Shown here one piece after another: positions 1-9,876 of a stretch of 64,000 bases of DNA; the stretch's first letter is position 1, and each line of letters starts with the position of its first letter. This DNA is from Bretschneidera sinensis (Eukaryota; Streptophyta; Magnoliopsida; Brassicales; Akaniaceae): contig CM043699.1 of NCBI GenBank assembly GCA_023935145.1, positions 113,317,036 to 113,381,035 of the forward strand, given 5' to 3'. The notes below the pieces were generated by a model. That model was not told where the DNA came from, ran no database searches, and saw nothing but the letters and a program-made list of their open reading frames with translations. Made by a program: the position numbers and the translations under genes.

Positions 1-1097
1 GAGGCTCACGGCCAATCCTATGTGGCTGCTTCATTAGCTAAAGTAAATAATCAGTAATTTCCATTCATGACCTGAAAGAGATTTAATTAGACCAAAGATA
101 ACATATAAAACTTTAATATGACATAAATATTGGAGAAATAGATTATCAGAGAAAAGTCATCATCACCTAATTTCAGGTTAAAATAGCTCTATCAATCATT
201 TTTTCGTTTTATTCATCTTTTGAAAAAAAAATCCATAATTTGGCTCTATCATAATATAAAAGATTAAAATTTGGACCAACATAGAGGAGGGAGTATGCAT
301 ACATCAACTTTGGAATCTTAATTCTTGTTACAGCAAATAAAGATTGCCTATTACAAGTGGTAGATATAGAAATTTTTGTTAGTGGGGGTGGCATATATAC
401 AAACTTATATTATATAAGTAAACAGTAAATATACATATTTGAAAATAAAAATAATATAAATATTAATGATATTTTTCACAAACATAAACATATTTTTATA
501 TTTCTAGACTCAAATACATGCTTTTTTCATACAATCCAAAATCATTAACATTTTCTTTTCATTACAAAAGCTAACAAAAAAAAAATATTTGTATTAGTAT
601 GTCCATAATGAATAACAAGAAATTTTTTTCTTCAATAAACTGTAAAATATTAGCAATTCAACTATTGGGTTAGCGATGGCACCATTCCCACAAATGACTT
701 GCTTATCAAAGACTCGTATACTTAATTACCACCAAAACGAAAAATGTTACTATTTAAGATAATGCAACCGAGAAAACCTAGAAGGTTAGAACTCAAAGAC
801 AAAATCATACAGGAAAGTGGAACATCGTGTAAATGTATAAACCAACACCTATATACCTAAGATTCAAAAAAGAAAAGAAAATTTTTATACTCAAAACAAA
901 ATAGGACAACCAGATTTAAAGTTTAAAAATAATATAAATATTACATGTACCATTTAATGTATGTGGAAAACAGTTCCTAATTTTCAAAAATTTTAACATC
1001 AAAGATTTTAAAATTCAAAAACCAATTAAAGACCAAAATTAAGACCCAAAAATGGAGAAAATTACACTATTGTCATTAGTCGTATATATAATTCTTA
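1..1097. other. AT-rich intergenic stretch, no gene seen
   Basis: Both strands are AT-rich with short stop-interrupted frames and many homopolymer runs. The only long-ish frame is a 61-codon minus-strand one without recognisable domains. I see no gene, RNA gene or clear transposon end here. Confidence 0.6.
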
Positions 1098-1105
1098 CAT
1101 ATAAC
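1098..1105 (+). repeat. 8-bp target-site duplication, left copy
   Basis: CATATAAC, identical to 2119-2126; flanks the hAT-like element. Confidence 0.6.
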
Positions 1106-2118
1106 CATTGTTTTTAAAAACGAAGTCTTGGCGCGCCCCGGGCGAAACGGGGCTAAAAAGCCCCGAGGCGTAAAAGTTGGGGCGAAAATGTCGCTGGGCG
1201 TGCGTTTTTCGGGTCGGGGCGTTCGTCCAGACCCGGGGCGTACGCCTTTTACGCCCCGGGCGTCTGGGCGAACGCCCAATGCAACAAAAAATGAGACCTT
1301 ATATATATATATATGTTTGTTAGTAACATATCAACAAACATGCATCAGTGATCTAATGGTAAAATTGTATGTTGCCATGTACCAGACCTGGGTCCGAGTC
1401 TTCGCTGCTGCATTCTTAAGTTTTGCATTTTTTTCCCTCCTTTTCCACCGTTGCCTTTGCGTGAAGTCTTTTTTTTTTTTTGCCTCTGTTGCCTTTTCTT
1501 TTTTTTTGCCTTCCTTGTTTCCACTGTTTTTTTTCCCTATTTTGTTTTCACCGAGCAAATTCATTAAATATGTTCTATATTATATACTCTATATTTTATT
1601 AATATAATTTTATAACATTATTAGGATTGCATTATATATGGTATCTAATTTGTTGTTTTTAATAGATTTATATATGTGAATTTATTATATCAATGTAAGT
1701 GTGTAAACACTAATCAGTAAACATTTGACACTTAACATTGTGTTATTTTTATATTTGTTGGAATTTGAAACGTGTTTGTGTCTTGTGATGAATAGATTGG
1801 TCAATTTGAAAATTAGAATTTAGTTTTTGGAGTGTGATTTATGATTTATTGATGAAAGATGAGATGTATGTGAATTTATTATATTATTGTAAGTGTGTAA
1901 ATAGCAACCACTTAACATTGTGTTTCTGAAATATTTTGATAAATATTCATTCATAAGTCTGAAGTTAGTAAAGTTTATTTATAATTAATTAATTTTTTAA
2001 TATTTTTATAATTTAATTAATATTATTTAATTCAAAACGCCCCAACATTTCAAAAGGCTTACGCCCCAACGCCTCGAGGCTTACGCCTCGCCCAATGCTC
2101 TCGCCTCTGAAAACGCTC
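1106..2118. mobile_element. Non-autonomous hAT-like DNA transposon (about 1.0 kb)
   Basis: The element is bracketed by a perfect 8-bp direct repeat, CATATAAC, at 1098-1105 and 2119-2126. An 8-bp duplication is the hallmark of hAT transposition. The two ends are imperfect inverted repeats: the left end starts CATTGTTTTTAAAAACG and the right end, read in reverse, starts GAGCGTTTTCAGAGGCG. Both continue into GC-rich subterminal blocks built from GCGCCCC/GGGGCG and GCCTCG-type words (1128-1285 and 2036-2110), in strong contrast to the AT-rich interior. There is no transposase, so it would depend on an autonomous hAT element. The 159-codon frame starting at 1128 runs through the GC block and a T-rich stretch and looks accidental. 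The superfamily call rests on the TSD length and terminal architecture, not on a database match. Confidence 0.6.
1342..1411 (+). pseudogene. tRNA-Gly(GCC) pseudogene inside the hAT-like element
   Basis: Seventy bases align without gaps to the general form of plant tRNA-Gly(GCC). There is a GCATCAG acceptor start, an A-box like TGATCTAATGGTA, a GCC anticodon in the loop TTGCCAT, and a B-box like GGTCCGAGTC. Several stem positions no longer pair (for example the T arm and the 3' acceptor side), so it is unlikely to make a working tRNA. A tRNA-derived SINE head is the alternative reading; the T-rich tract that follows would be compatible with that. Confidence 0.65.
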
Positions 2119-2126
2119 CATATAAC
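2119..2126 (+). repeat. 8-bp target-site duplication, right copy
   Basis: CATATAAC, identical to 1098-1105. Confidence 0.6.
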
Positions 2127-2176
2127 TTCTAATTTTTAACAAAACTCACTTGAGGGGCAACAAAACCAGAACTACT

Positions 2177-2181
<5 letters not shown>

Positions 2182-2249
<68 letters not shown>
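2182..2249. repeat. (GA)n microsatellite
   Basis: About 34 uninterrupted GA dinucleotides. It produces a spurious Leu-Ser repeat frame on the minus strand. Confidence 0.95.
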
Positions 2250-2251
<2 letters not shown>

Positions 2252-4470
2252 AACCTTAAACGAAGAGACTCAAATGACCAAAGTAGCAATTGAAAATGAG
2301 AGGAATAAAGGACCATCGTCTCTAGTAAAGTGTTTGAACGTTTGGTTGTTAGGGTTTCAAATTTATGAGGAAAATTATAAATTTTAAGTGGGAGCAAATT
2401 TATAAACATTCATAAAATTAATTAATTATTCAAAAATCAAGTGGGGGTAGCTGCCCCCACTGCCCCCACCTTGCATCCGCCCCAGTCTATTACTATTAGA
2501 AAGGCAAAATCAACAATTTTACTAAACAATTTAAGGACAATATTGACATTTCATTTTTCCAATATATATAGTCACCATTCCTAGGTCTTCATGAAGACTA
2601 ATAGTAACCTTCTGGCACGTAAATAAATTGCTTGAAACAAATTCATGGAGGAAGTGTGCATCTCTTTTGTTTCAATTATATTGTTGTTGCGACACTCTTT
2701 TAAGCTGTGATTGGGAGAGAGGAAAAGTTGGGGGAATGAATGAGTGGAAAGAAGAGGTAGAGCCGTAAAGGACAAAAAAATGAGATGGATGATGTTTTCC
2801 ATCTTTTGTTTGGTTAGTATGATGGAAAAATAGAAAGAAAGAAGATGGTGTCTCTCTCATTTGTTTGGTAGAGTGAAAAAGTGGAAGGAAAGAAGGTGTA
2901 AAAAATATTATTTTACTATTATACACTATATAATGATATTCTCTTGTTTGGTTAAGTATAAAATAGTGCATAAAATGATTTTATTTTTTTAGAACGTTAT
3001 AGAGTCCAAATCCTAAAAGAGAATTAAAGTTAGAAAGCATAGTGGGTTATGCTTTTAGTTCTTCATAGTACATTGAGAAAATATACAAAATTTAACAGAA
3101 TGAGGTTACATAAGGGAAATCATTGATTTGATTTGAATTGGTTATATCAAGAAGATATATTGATGCTATAATAGCTCAACCATATCTAGAATCGGATAAC
3201 GAGAGTAACAGATTATACCCTAATAGAAGGTGATGTTTCTTGAGTGAGCAAAAAACAAATTTGTATATCTCACACAATAAAACCGCTACAAAAAAAAATA
3301 AAGTTTTGTATGTGCTGACACTCTTAATTATGTGGGGATTTTTTTTATTGGGATAAGTGATAACTTCTAAATTTAGATTATGCTCTTTAGTAATACATGG
3401 AAGCAAAAAAAAAGGAAAAAAGAAAAGAAAAGGATGAAACTTATCCAATATTTTTGTAATTGATACTCATTTGATAGATATTATGGTTATAACGTTGTAT
3501 GACCAATTGATTTAGAAGAAAAACAAACTTAAAAAGATAAACATTTTTTTTCAATTATTTACACGCATTTTGAACTATCAATATTTTCCAATTATTCTAT
3601 TAAAAATGAACTTCTAGCAATTAGATAGGTTTATGAATTATGACTTTTGCTAATTTCCATGCAAAAAAAAAAGATTTTTTATTTTTATTTTGAACTTGTT
3701 TGATGCAAAAAGTTTGTCATGAGAATTTTTTTTTTTTATATTTTTTCATAAAATCATCATTTACAAATCTTAAAGTTAAACGATTACATTTTTTATGCTT
3801 AAAATGAACTTGTATAATTTTATATAGGTAGACATGAAGATACTGATTATTTAAGACTATAAGTTTGACAAATGATTAATCTTTTAATTATAAGATTCAT
3901 ATGTACCAAATACAATACACAAATTACAAGTGACAAATTTTTTATAAAAAATAAATCTTAAAAACAAAAAATAAATAAATGATACATGGTTGTATAATTT
4001 ACAAGTCATAAAAAATCATTTTTTTAATCAATTATCCAAATGACCCCCAAATAATTTAGGAGGTCAAGTTGCAAGTTCCCTAAAAGGAATTAAGCAGCTT
4101 ACCATGACTAGTAATTTTGAATTAATTTGATTTTTCATGCAAATTGTGCCCAATATATATAAATTTTTAAAAAAAAAAGCCCACTGTAGGGGCCCTTTCA
4201 ATATATAGATCCGTCAAATCAACCAAATCATAAATCTATCAATTTTCGTGAGAGAGAGTACTTTAGGTAGTAATAGAAGCAGTACAAAGGCTTGTAGAAT
4301 CTCTTGTAATTGTGAATGCAGGCTTTCTACAGTTTCTTGTAATTGTCATTCATTTGGGTGGTTCTCTATTTTTTAATTAATTGTTGGCGAAAATCTCTTA
4401 CTCATGTATAGAATGCTAGTGTTGTTTGTTAATTGTGATCACATGCAGCTTAATTGAGAGATATAATGCT
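2250..4470. other. Intergenic, low complexity, no gene recognised
   Basis: AT-rich with long A and T runs. A GC-rich patch at about 2440-2480 (alternating GGGGGTAG/CTGCCCCC words followed by TTGCATCCGCCCC) looks like the edge of an old DNA transposon, but I could not find a partner end. A purine-rich block at about 2715-2910 repeats TTTGTTTGG and GGAAAGAAAG words. The stretch just before 4470 could be the promoter or 5' leader of the next exon, but no firm signal is seen. Confidence 0.5.
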
Positions 4471-4473
4471 ATA

Positions 4474-4975
4474 ATGGGGAAGCAAGGGTTCCCAAGAAGT
4501 CACTTATAAAAAAAAAGACTTCCCAAGAAGTCCACATCTTGAATTCCAGAATGATGATTTATCATTTGGGATGAAAGATTATCATATTAGATGTTCAGAA
4601 ACTTTACCCACCAGTGATCCTTTTATAGGGAGGAGAGTGTCAGGAGGTGAACATAGTTGGAACTCCAAAGTTTTATTGCTTCGAGGGTTTAAAAATGCTT
4701 ACGGGAAGTTCAGTTCTTATAAGGGAGATTATGTTGGGAGAAGGCATACGTGGCTTCGTAAGAATGTGATATCTATTGCTTTTATGTTTGGGGTGAATTG
4801 TTTCCTTTCCTGCTTGATTCTCTTATGGTGTCTATTTTTTATTCGAATAGATCAAGTTTATATAACTCAAGTGGGGTTAAGGTACGACTTTGCACATTTT
4901 GGATTGAGAGAACTGTTTCTGTTTTGCACAATTTGCACAATTTGTTCCATTTTAGTATTGAACCATGATTCATAA
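4474..4975 (+). pseudogene. Unrecognised membrane-protein N-terminal exon, frameshifted by a 31-bp duplication
   Basis: An ATG at 4474 opens a short frame (MGKQGFPRS) that stops at once. The same region read one frame over is open from 4475 to 4975 and contains a 134-codon stretch from the ATG at 4571. The reason for the break is visible: TTCCCAAGAAGTC occurs at 4489 and again at 4520, a 31-bp tandem duplication separated by an A-run, which shifts frame. The downstream frame is basic at first (motif GRRHTWLRKN) and then has a hydrophobic stretch of about 20 residues starting ISIAFMFGVNCFL, as in a type II membrane protein anchor. An AG|GTACGA at about 4880 could be a splice donor. I do not recognise the family. 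Translation could instead begin at 4571, giving an intact small membrane protein. Confidence 0.35.
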
Positions 4976-5442
4976 ACTGGAATCTAAATCAATTAAATTG
5001 CATAATCTATTGGTTTGGAAGATGATCAGAATCACACTTACAATTAACTCGTCATGGGGTTTACCTAAGTCTACCCAGAGCACTGCATTCTATTCAACTT
5101 TTGATAACCAAAATCATTTGCAAACCAGCTAATTGATTCTAATTATTGGGGGATGTTTCAGTTCAGTGCATTGTAATAGTCTTTTTTCTTCTTAACCGGC
5201 TTATCTGCATTTGGTCGTTATTCTCATCTGCTATTACATACACCATATATCTTCTTCATCATAAAGGGAAAAATTGGATGTTGATTGAATATTCAAGATC
5301 TCAGCATATGTATTTGAGCCTCCACGTGTGCCTTTCTTTAAGCTTTCATATTTGGTTTGTTCAGTATTGATCAAATGGGGAATACATTTCCTTAGTTATG
5401 TGGCTACGGATAGATTTTGCTAACGATTTACAGATTTCCATT
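4976..5442. other. Intergenic or intronic, no gene recognised
   Basis: No supported coding sequence. A 74-codon frame at 5146-5370 has no recognisable features. This stretch may be an intron or 3' flank of the preceding exon. Confidence 0.4.
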
Positions 5443-5601
5443 TGTTGAATTTAAGAGAGGAAGTAAGACAATACAAAGAGAAGAATTGTATTGAATGGTG
5501 TAATTTACTTACAAATGGAGCTATCCTATTTATATAAGCTAATAGGAGAAGTAAAGCTACACACAACCAATGTGGGACTAAGCCCATATAATACATTAAC
5601 A
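5443..5601 (-). repeat. copia-1 3' LTR
   Basis: 159 bp, left boundary TGTTGAAT and right boundary ATTAACA on the plus strand. Matches 9713-9871 apart from about three substitutions. Confidence 0.95.
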
Positions 5602-5612
5602 TCCCCCCTCAA
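5602..5612 (-). other. copia-1 polypurine tract
   Basis: Minus-strand TTGAGGGGGGA directly abuts the 3' LTR; the expected plus-strand DNA primer site. Confidence 0.85.
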
Positions 5613-5614
5613 AC

Positions 5615-8600
5615 TCAAGGCGGTAAGTGGGAGGTGAACTTGAGTTTGGAAACCAGAGAGTGAAAGCGTCCGGGTGGATGAACCTTAGTGAAAATGTCAG
5701 CTGTCTGATCGGCTGAACTGACGGATTGTAGACGAACCGTATTCTGGAGAATGTGATCACGGATGAAGTGGATATCATTCTCGATGTGTTTTGTACGCTC
5801 GTGGAAGACATCATTGTGAGCGATCTGAATAGCACTCCTGTTGTCACAGTGTAGGATAGTGGCAGCAGGAGAAGAGATACCCATGTCAGCGAGTAGCCAT
5901 CGAAGCCAGAGAAGTTCTTGAGTTGCATCAGCCATGGCACGATATTCAGCTTCGGTACTGGAGCGAGCAACCACAGTTTGTTTCTTACTACGCCAGGAAA
6001 TGAGAGAATTGCCCAAAAAGAAACAGTAACCAGTGGTTGAACGTCTGTCGGTGGGGTCTCCGGCCCAATCGGCATCAGAATAGGCTTGTAAAACGGGGGC
6101 AGACTGTGCTGAGAAATGAAGCCCATGAAATAAAGTACCCTTGACGTACCTAAGAATGCGAAGAACAGTCGAGTAATGGGTGGTCCGAGGAGTGGACAAG
6201 AACCGACTGACCTGATGAACGGCATAGGCAATGTCAGGGCGAGTGACAGTAAGATATACAAGACTTCCAACCAGTTGACGATATAGAGTGGCATCCTGAA
6301 GAGGTGAACCATCGAGTGGGGTAAGTCTGACATTCGGCTCGAGAGGAGTAGTGGCAGTGGTTGAGTCAGTGATCCCAGCCTTGGAAAGGAGGTCCGAGGC
6401 ATATTTGGCCTGAGAGAGAAAAAATCCATCAGAATTAGATGAGACTTCGAGGCCAAGAAAATAGGTGAGCACGCCAAGATCTTTCATCTCGAATTGGCCA
6501 CTGAGAAACTTTTTGAGTTCAGAAATACCATGTGGATCATCTGCAATAATAACCATATCATCCACGTACAGTAAAAGAAGGATAATACCGTTGGCAGTAT
6601 GGCGGATAAACAGAGCCGAATCATGAGCACTCGGTGTGAACCCAAACTGATGAATGGTAGTGCTGAATTTGGCAAACCAGGCACGTGGAGCTTGTTTAAA
6701 ACCATATAAGGCACGACGAAGGCGACAAACTTTGTTTCGAGTGGCATCCAAGCCGGGAGGTGTATGCATATAGACTTCCTCAAGAAGTTCCCCATTCAGA
6801 AATGCATTTTTGACATCCATTTGAAATAGAGTCCATCTTCGAATGGCGGCGACAGCAATGAGTGTACGGACAGATGTGAGCCTCGCCACTGGAGCAAATG
6901 TCTCTTCATAGTCAATGCCATATTCCTGAGCAAATCCCTTGGCAACAAGTCGGGCTTTATATCGTTCAATAGAGCCATCAGAAAGTGTCTTGATCTTAAA
7001 CACCCATTTGCACCCAATAGGAGTTTTTCCAGCGGGTAGATCAACAATATCCCATGTATGAGTTTTAGCTAGGGCCTGAAGTTCTTCATCCATTGCTTTC
7101 TGCCAAAGAGGATTAGTACTAGCCTCCTTATAGGATTGAGGCTCATGCAGATGAAGTATAGTGGAAAAACAATGATAATCACAATGGTAATCAGCAAGAT
7201 GAGAAGGGGGGTGAGTTACCCTGGTAGATCTGCGGGGGTGATCTGGAGGATGGCTCTCAGAGGGAGTCGGTGTAGACTCATCAGACATAGGAATATCCTC
7301 GGGCACGACCGATTGAGTCAGAGAGGTGAGGTCAGCTGATGGTTCTGGAGCTGGAACTGGGTCTGGGTCTGGAGAGGTAGGATCAACTGGTGGTTTTGGA
7401 ACGGAAGGGGTGATATCAGCTGGTGATTCAGAGGTGGACTCAACAGTACCTGAAACTGGATTCTCAGGAAATAACTTAATAGATGGATCAGTAAAGAATC
7501 TGGAGTTAGTGATGGTTGATATGTCAAATGACTGTAAGGAAGAGAACATTTGATGTTCCCAAAAAATGACATGACGAGAGATACGAAGAGTTTTAGAAAT
7601 AGGATCCCAGCATCGATACCCCTTATGTTCAATACCATATCCAATGAAACAACACAGATGAGCCCTTGGTTGTAATTTGTTGTGTTCATGTGGTTTGAGA
7701 AGAACAAAACAAGCGCAACCAAAGACTCTGAGGTTAGAGTAATCAGAAGGTTTACCGAAAAGGCGCTCGAATGGAGATTGATTTTGGATTGTAGTGGAAG
7801 GGACACGATTGATTGTGTATACTGCGGTGAATGCAGCATCACCCCAGAAACGTTCAGGACATGATGACGAAATGAGTAGAGCACGAACAGTGTCAAGAAT
7901 ATGTCGATGTTTGCGTTCAGCTCGTCCATTTTGTTGGGAGGTTCCAGGGCACGAGCAGTGGGGGAGCGTGCCATTTTTGTGAAGTAGGTTTAGAAAAGCA
8001 CGGTCTTTATATTCCATTGCATTATCTGAACGAAAAATTTTGATATTCCGAGAGAATTGAGTTTGAACCATAAAAGAAAAATCAGAATATATTTGAAAGA
8101 GTTCAGATCTGCTTTTCATAAGAAACAACCAAGTATAACGAGAATAGTCATCCACAAATATAACAAAATAACGAGCACCACCCATTGATGCATGAGGAGA
8201 AGGCCCCCAAACGTCAGAATGTACTAAATCAAAAGGTGCAAGGGAAACGGACTTACTCTCATTAAAAGGTAAAGCTGATTGTTTTGCAAGTTGACAATGA
8301 ATACAATGAAAAGACTCATGCTGAAGTGAACCTAACTGACCACTAGAAATAAGAGAACGTAGAGGGCTAGATGAAGTATGACCTAACCGAGAGTGCCACA
8401 ATTCCACAGGTGAGAGTGCTGGGATGGATGCGGCTGATTGATTTGGTGATGGTGAGGATGGGACTTGGAGATGAGTGAGCTCAAAGAGGCGTCCAACTTT
8501 ACGGCCGGTTCCAAGGAGTTTTCCTATCTGAGGGTCCTGCACACGACAACCAGTAGAAGAAAAATGCACATAAAGTCCAAGATCACATAGTTGTCCAACA

Positions 8601-9097
8601 GATATAAGGTTAAGCGTAAGATTAGGAACTAAATATGTGTCAGGGAGAGACAAATGAGAACTATCAACATGTCCAGTATGGCTGACCAGCATATTTGATC
8701 CATTGGTAGTGTGAATAGTATGCGCATGCTCATCACGGGTTTTAGAGGAAAAAATAGAGGCATCAGAAGTCATGTGATTGCAACAAGCAGAATCGAAATA
8801 CCATCGGGATGTACCTGGTGTAGTTGACATGGCTATATTGTTACCGATTTTATTTAGAGCCTCGGTAAGAACGGTGCAGAAACCACTCCAATCAGGTGGA
8901 GAATTGGATGAAGTTGGTGTAGCATCAGTGGTTACGGCAGCAGTATTCTTTGGCTTGGAATATGACCGATTGTATGAGCCTCGAGAGTGATATTGGTTCC
9001 CATTTGACTGATTTCCAGATGAAAGTTTAGGGCAGTCTGCAAGATAGTGACCCGGTTCTCTGCAGACTTTACATAGGCGAGAAGGACATTTGAGCAA
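5615..9097 (-). CDS. copia-1 Pol polyprotein (1160 codons open)
   Basis: Retrotransposon polyprotein for processing, integration and reverse transcription. From the M at 9097: second CX2CX4HX4C zinc knuckle (about residues 9-22), aspartic protease with FDSACCNHM around residue 102, GAG-pre-integrase HSRLGHT around 235, integrase DD35E triad (HSDVWG about 293, RSDNAMEY about 357, NGRAERK about 393), reverse transcriptase with YVDDM at about 844, and RNase H YSDADW at about 1006. It ends at a TGA 13 bases before the 3' LTR. The natural start is probably the ATG at 9181 (MAESDLPH), which copia-2 shares. In copia-1 a TAG at 9154-9152 replaces a Gln codon nine codons in, so the first knuckle is cut off. 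The frame is otherwise uninterrupted, and the catalytic residues look intact. ALYGF replaces the usual ALYGL in reverse transcriptase. Confidence 0.9.
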   Translation of the reverse strand: MLKCPSRLCKVCREPGHYLADCPKLSSGNQSNGNQYHSRGSYNRSYSKPKNTAAVTTDATPTSSNSPPDWSGFCTVLTEALNKIGNNIAMSTTPGTSRWYFDSACCNHMTSDASIFSSKTRDEHAHTIHTTNGSNMLVSHTGHVDSSHLSLPDTYLVPNLTLNLISVGQLCDLGLYVHFSSTGCRVQDPQIGKLLGTGRKVGRLFELTHLQVPSSPSPNQSAASIPALSPVELWHSRLGHTSSSPLRSLISSGQLGSLQHESFHCIHCQLAKQSALPFNESKSVSLAPFDLVHSDVWGPSPHASMGGARYFVIFVDDYSRYTWLFLMKSRSELFQIYSDFSFMVQTQFSRNIKIFRSDNAMEYKDRAFLNLLHKNGTLPHCSCPGTSQQNGRAERKHRHILDTVRALLISSSCPERFWGDAAFTAVYTINRVPSTTIQNQSPFERLFGKPSDYSNLRVFGCACFVLLKPHEHNKLQPRAHLCCFIGYGIEHKGYRCWDPISKTLRISRHVIFWEHQMFSSLQSFDISTITNSRFFTDPSIKLFPENPVSGTVESTSESPADITPSVPKPPVDPTSPDPDPVPAPEPSADLTSLTQSVVPEDIPMSDESTPTPSESHPPDHPRRSTRVTHPPSHLADYHCDYHCFSTILHLHEPQSYKEASTNPLWQKAMDEELQALAKTHTWDIVDLPAGKTPIGCKWVFKIKTLSDGSIERYKARLVAKGFAQEYGIDYEETFAPVARLTSVRTLIAVAAIRRWTLFQMDVKNAFLNGELLEEVYMHTPPGLDATRNKVCRLRRALYGFKQAPRAWFAKFSTTIHQFGFTPSAHDSALFIRHTANGIILLLLYVDDMVIIADDPHGISELKKFLSGQFEMKDLGVLTYFLGLEVSSNSDGFFLSQAKYASDLLSKAGITDSTTATTPLEPNVRLTPLDGSPLQDATLYRQLVGSLVYLTVTRPDIAYAVHQVSRFLSTPRTTHYSTVLRILRYVKGTLFHGLHFSAQSAPVLQAYSDADWAGDPTDRRSTTGYCFFLGNSLISWRSKKQTVVARSSTEAEYRAMADATQELLWLRWLLADMGISSPAATILHCDNRSAIQIAHNDVFHERTKHIENDIHFIRDHILQNTVRLQSVSSADQTADIFTKVHPPGRFHSLVSKLKFTSHLPP

Positions 9098-9199
9098 TTC
9101 ATGCCCTTGTGAATGACAATACTTGCAATATAAGGGCTTCTGGTGTGTGCTCTATTGGTGGGGTAAGTCCGATTCAGCCATAGGAGCAAAGAGGAAGGT

Positions 9200-9500
9200 G
9201 AACCTCCAAGAAACCAGTGATGTGACGGTCAACTGATGATGTGGCAGTCAACCGGTGATGTAGCTGTCAACTGATGACGTGGCAGTCAACTGATGATGTG
9301 ACGGTCAACGAGTAACGTGGTGCTGACGTGTTGTTGATGTGGTGCTAATGTGGCAGCAGCGTGTCTGAAACAGGAGCTGCAGCGGAGATGATGTCAACGG
9401 GTGACGTGGCAGTGAGGTGGCGCTGATGTGGCTTTTAAAGCTGACGTGGCAGCAGCGTTTCTGAAACAGAAGCGACAGCGGAGATGATGTCGATGGAGAA
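9200..9500 (-). repeat. copia-1 leader tandem repeats
   Basis: About five 21-bp degenerate units of the form TGATGTGGCAGTCAACTGA (about 9215-9320) are followed by repeated blocks with TGACGTGGCAGCAGCG and TGAAACAG(A/G)AGC words. Copia-2 has the same leader at 22130-22470. These units occupy the place where a gag capsid gene would normally lie. Confidence 0.8.
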
Positions 9501-9557
9501 TGAGACTCCGACTATAGTGATGACCCGACAGGTATGAAAAGGATATACTAGAAGTTT

Positions 9558-9693
9558 TTCTGATGTGAAGGATCCACTAATAGTGGCAATCACAGAGCAT
9601 ACTCAACTCTTAATATACCGAGAATTTCTGATGTGAAGGATCCACTAATAGTGGCAATCACAGAGCATACTCAACTCTTAAAATACCGAGAAC
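9558..9693 (-). repeat. copia-1 68-bp tandem duplication next to the primer site
   Basis: Two nearly identical 68-bp copies starting with TTCTGATGTGAAGGATCC (second copy offset by 68 bp). The same duplication is present in copia-2 at about 21936-22080, so it predates both insertions. Confidence 0.85.
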
Positions 9694-9699
9694 CATTAA

Positions 9700-9712
9700 G
9701 GCTCTGATACCA
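9700..9712 (-). other. copia-1 primer binding site
   Basis: Minus-strand TGGTATCAGAGCC directly abuts the 5' LTR; complementary to the 3' end of initiator tRNA-Met, as in most plant copia elements. Confidence 0.9.
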
Positions 9713-9871
9713 TGTTGAATTTAAGAGAGGAAGTGAGACAATACAAAGAGAAGAATTGTATTGAATGGTGTAATTTACTTACAAAGGGAGCTATCCTATT
9801 TATATAAGCTAATAGGAGAAGTAAAGCTATACACAACCAATGTGGGACTAAGCCCATATAATACATTAACA
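9713..9871 (-). repeat. copia-1 5' LTR
   Basis: 159 bp. Contains a TATA-like box (plus-strand TATTTATATAA, 9797-9807) that would start the minus-strand transcript. Confidence 0.95.
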
Positions 9872-9876
9872 CCATT

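Larger units (their letters stand above)
5443..9871 (-). mobile_element. copia-1: complete Ty1/copia LTR retrotransposon
   Basis: A full element in minus orientation with 159-bp LTRs (5443-5601 and 9713-9871), each running from TG to CA, and a perfect 5-bp TSD CCATT at 5438-5442 and 9872-9876. Next to the 5' LTR is the initiator tRNA-Met primer site TGGTATCAGAGCC (minus strand, 9700-9712); next to the 3' LTR is a polypurine tract. Domain order is zinc knuckle, protease, integrase, reverse transcriptase, RNase H, which is the Ty1/copia order. About three base differences separate the two LTRs. The gag capsid region expected between the primer site and the zinc knuckles is not visible; a repetitive leader occupies that space. 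It is closely related to copia-2 at 21701-26300. Confidence 0.95.

Noticed and set aside
1128..1607. 159-codon plus-strand frame
   Set aside because: It runs through the GC-rich transposon end, a tRNA pseudogene and a T-rich tract; Arg/Gly/Pro-rich then Phe-rich, no domain. Treated as accidental.
2146..2409. Minus-strand frame with a long Leu-Ser repeat
   Set aside because: Product of the (GA)n microsatellite.
7318..7974. 218-codon minus-strand frame, and similar shadows at 5596-6477, 23706-24368 and 25209-26090
   Set aside because: Overlap the copia pol frame in another phase and show no domains; the same shadows occur in both copia copies.
5615..9097. Long 1160-codon ORF as a domesticated host gene
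   Set aside because: It is bounded by LTRs with a perfect TSD and has a normal copia pol; nothing suggests host use.
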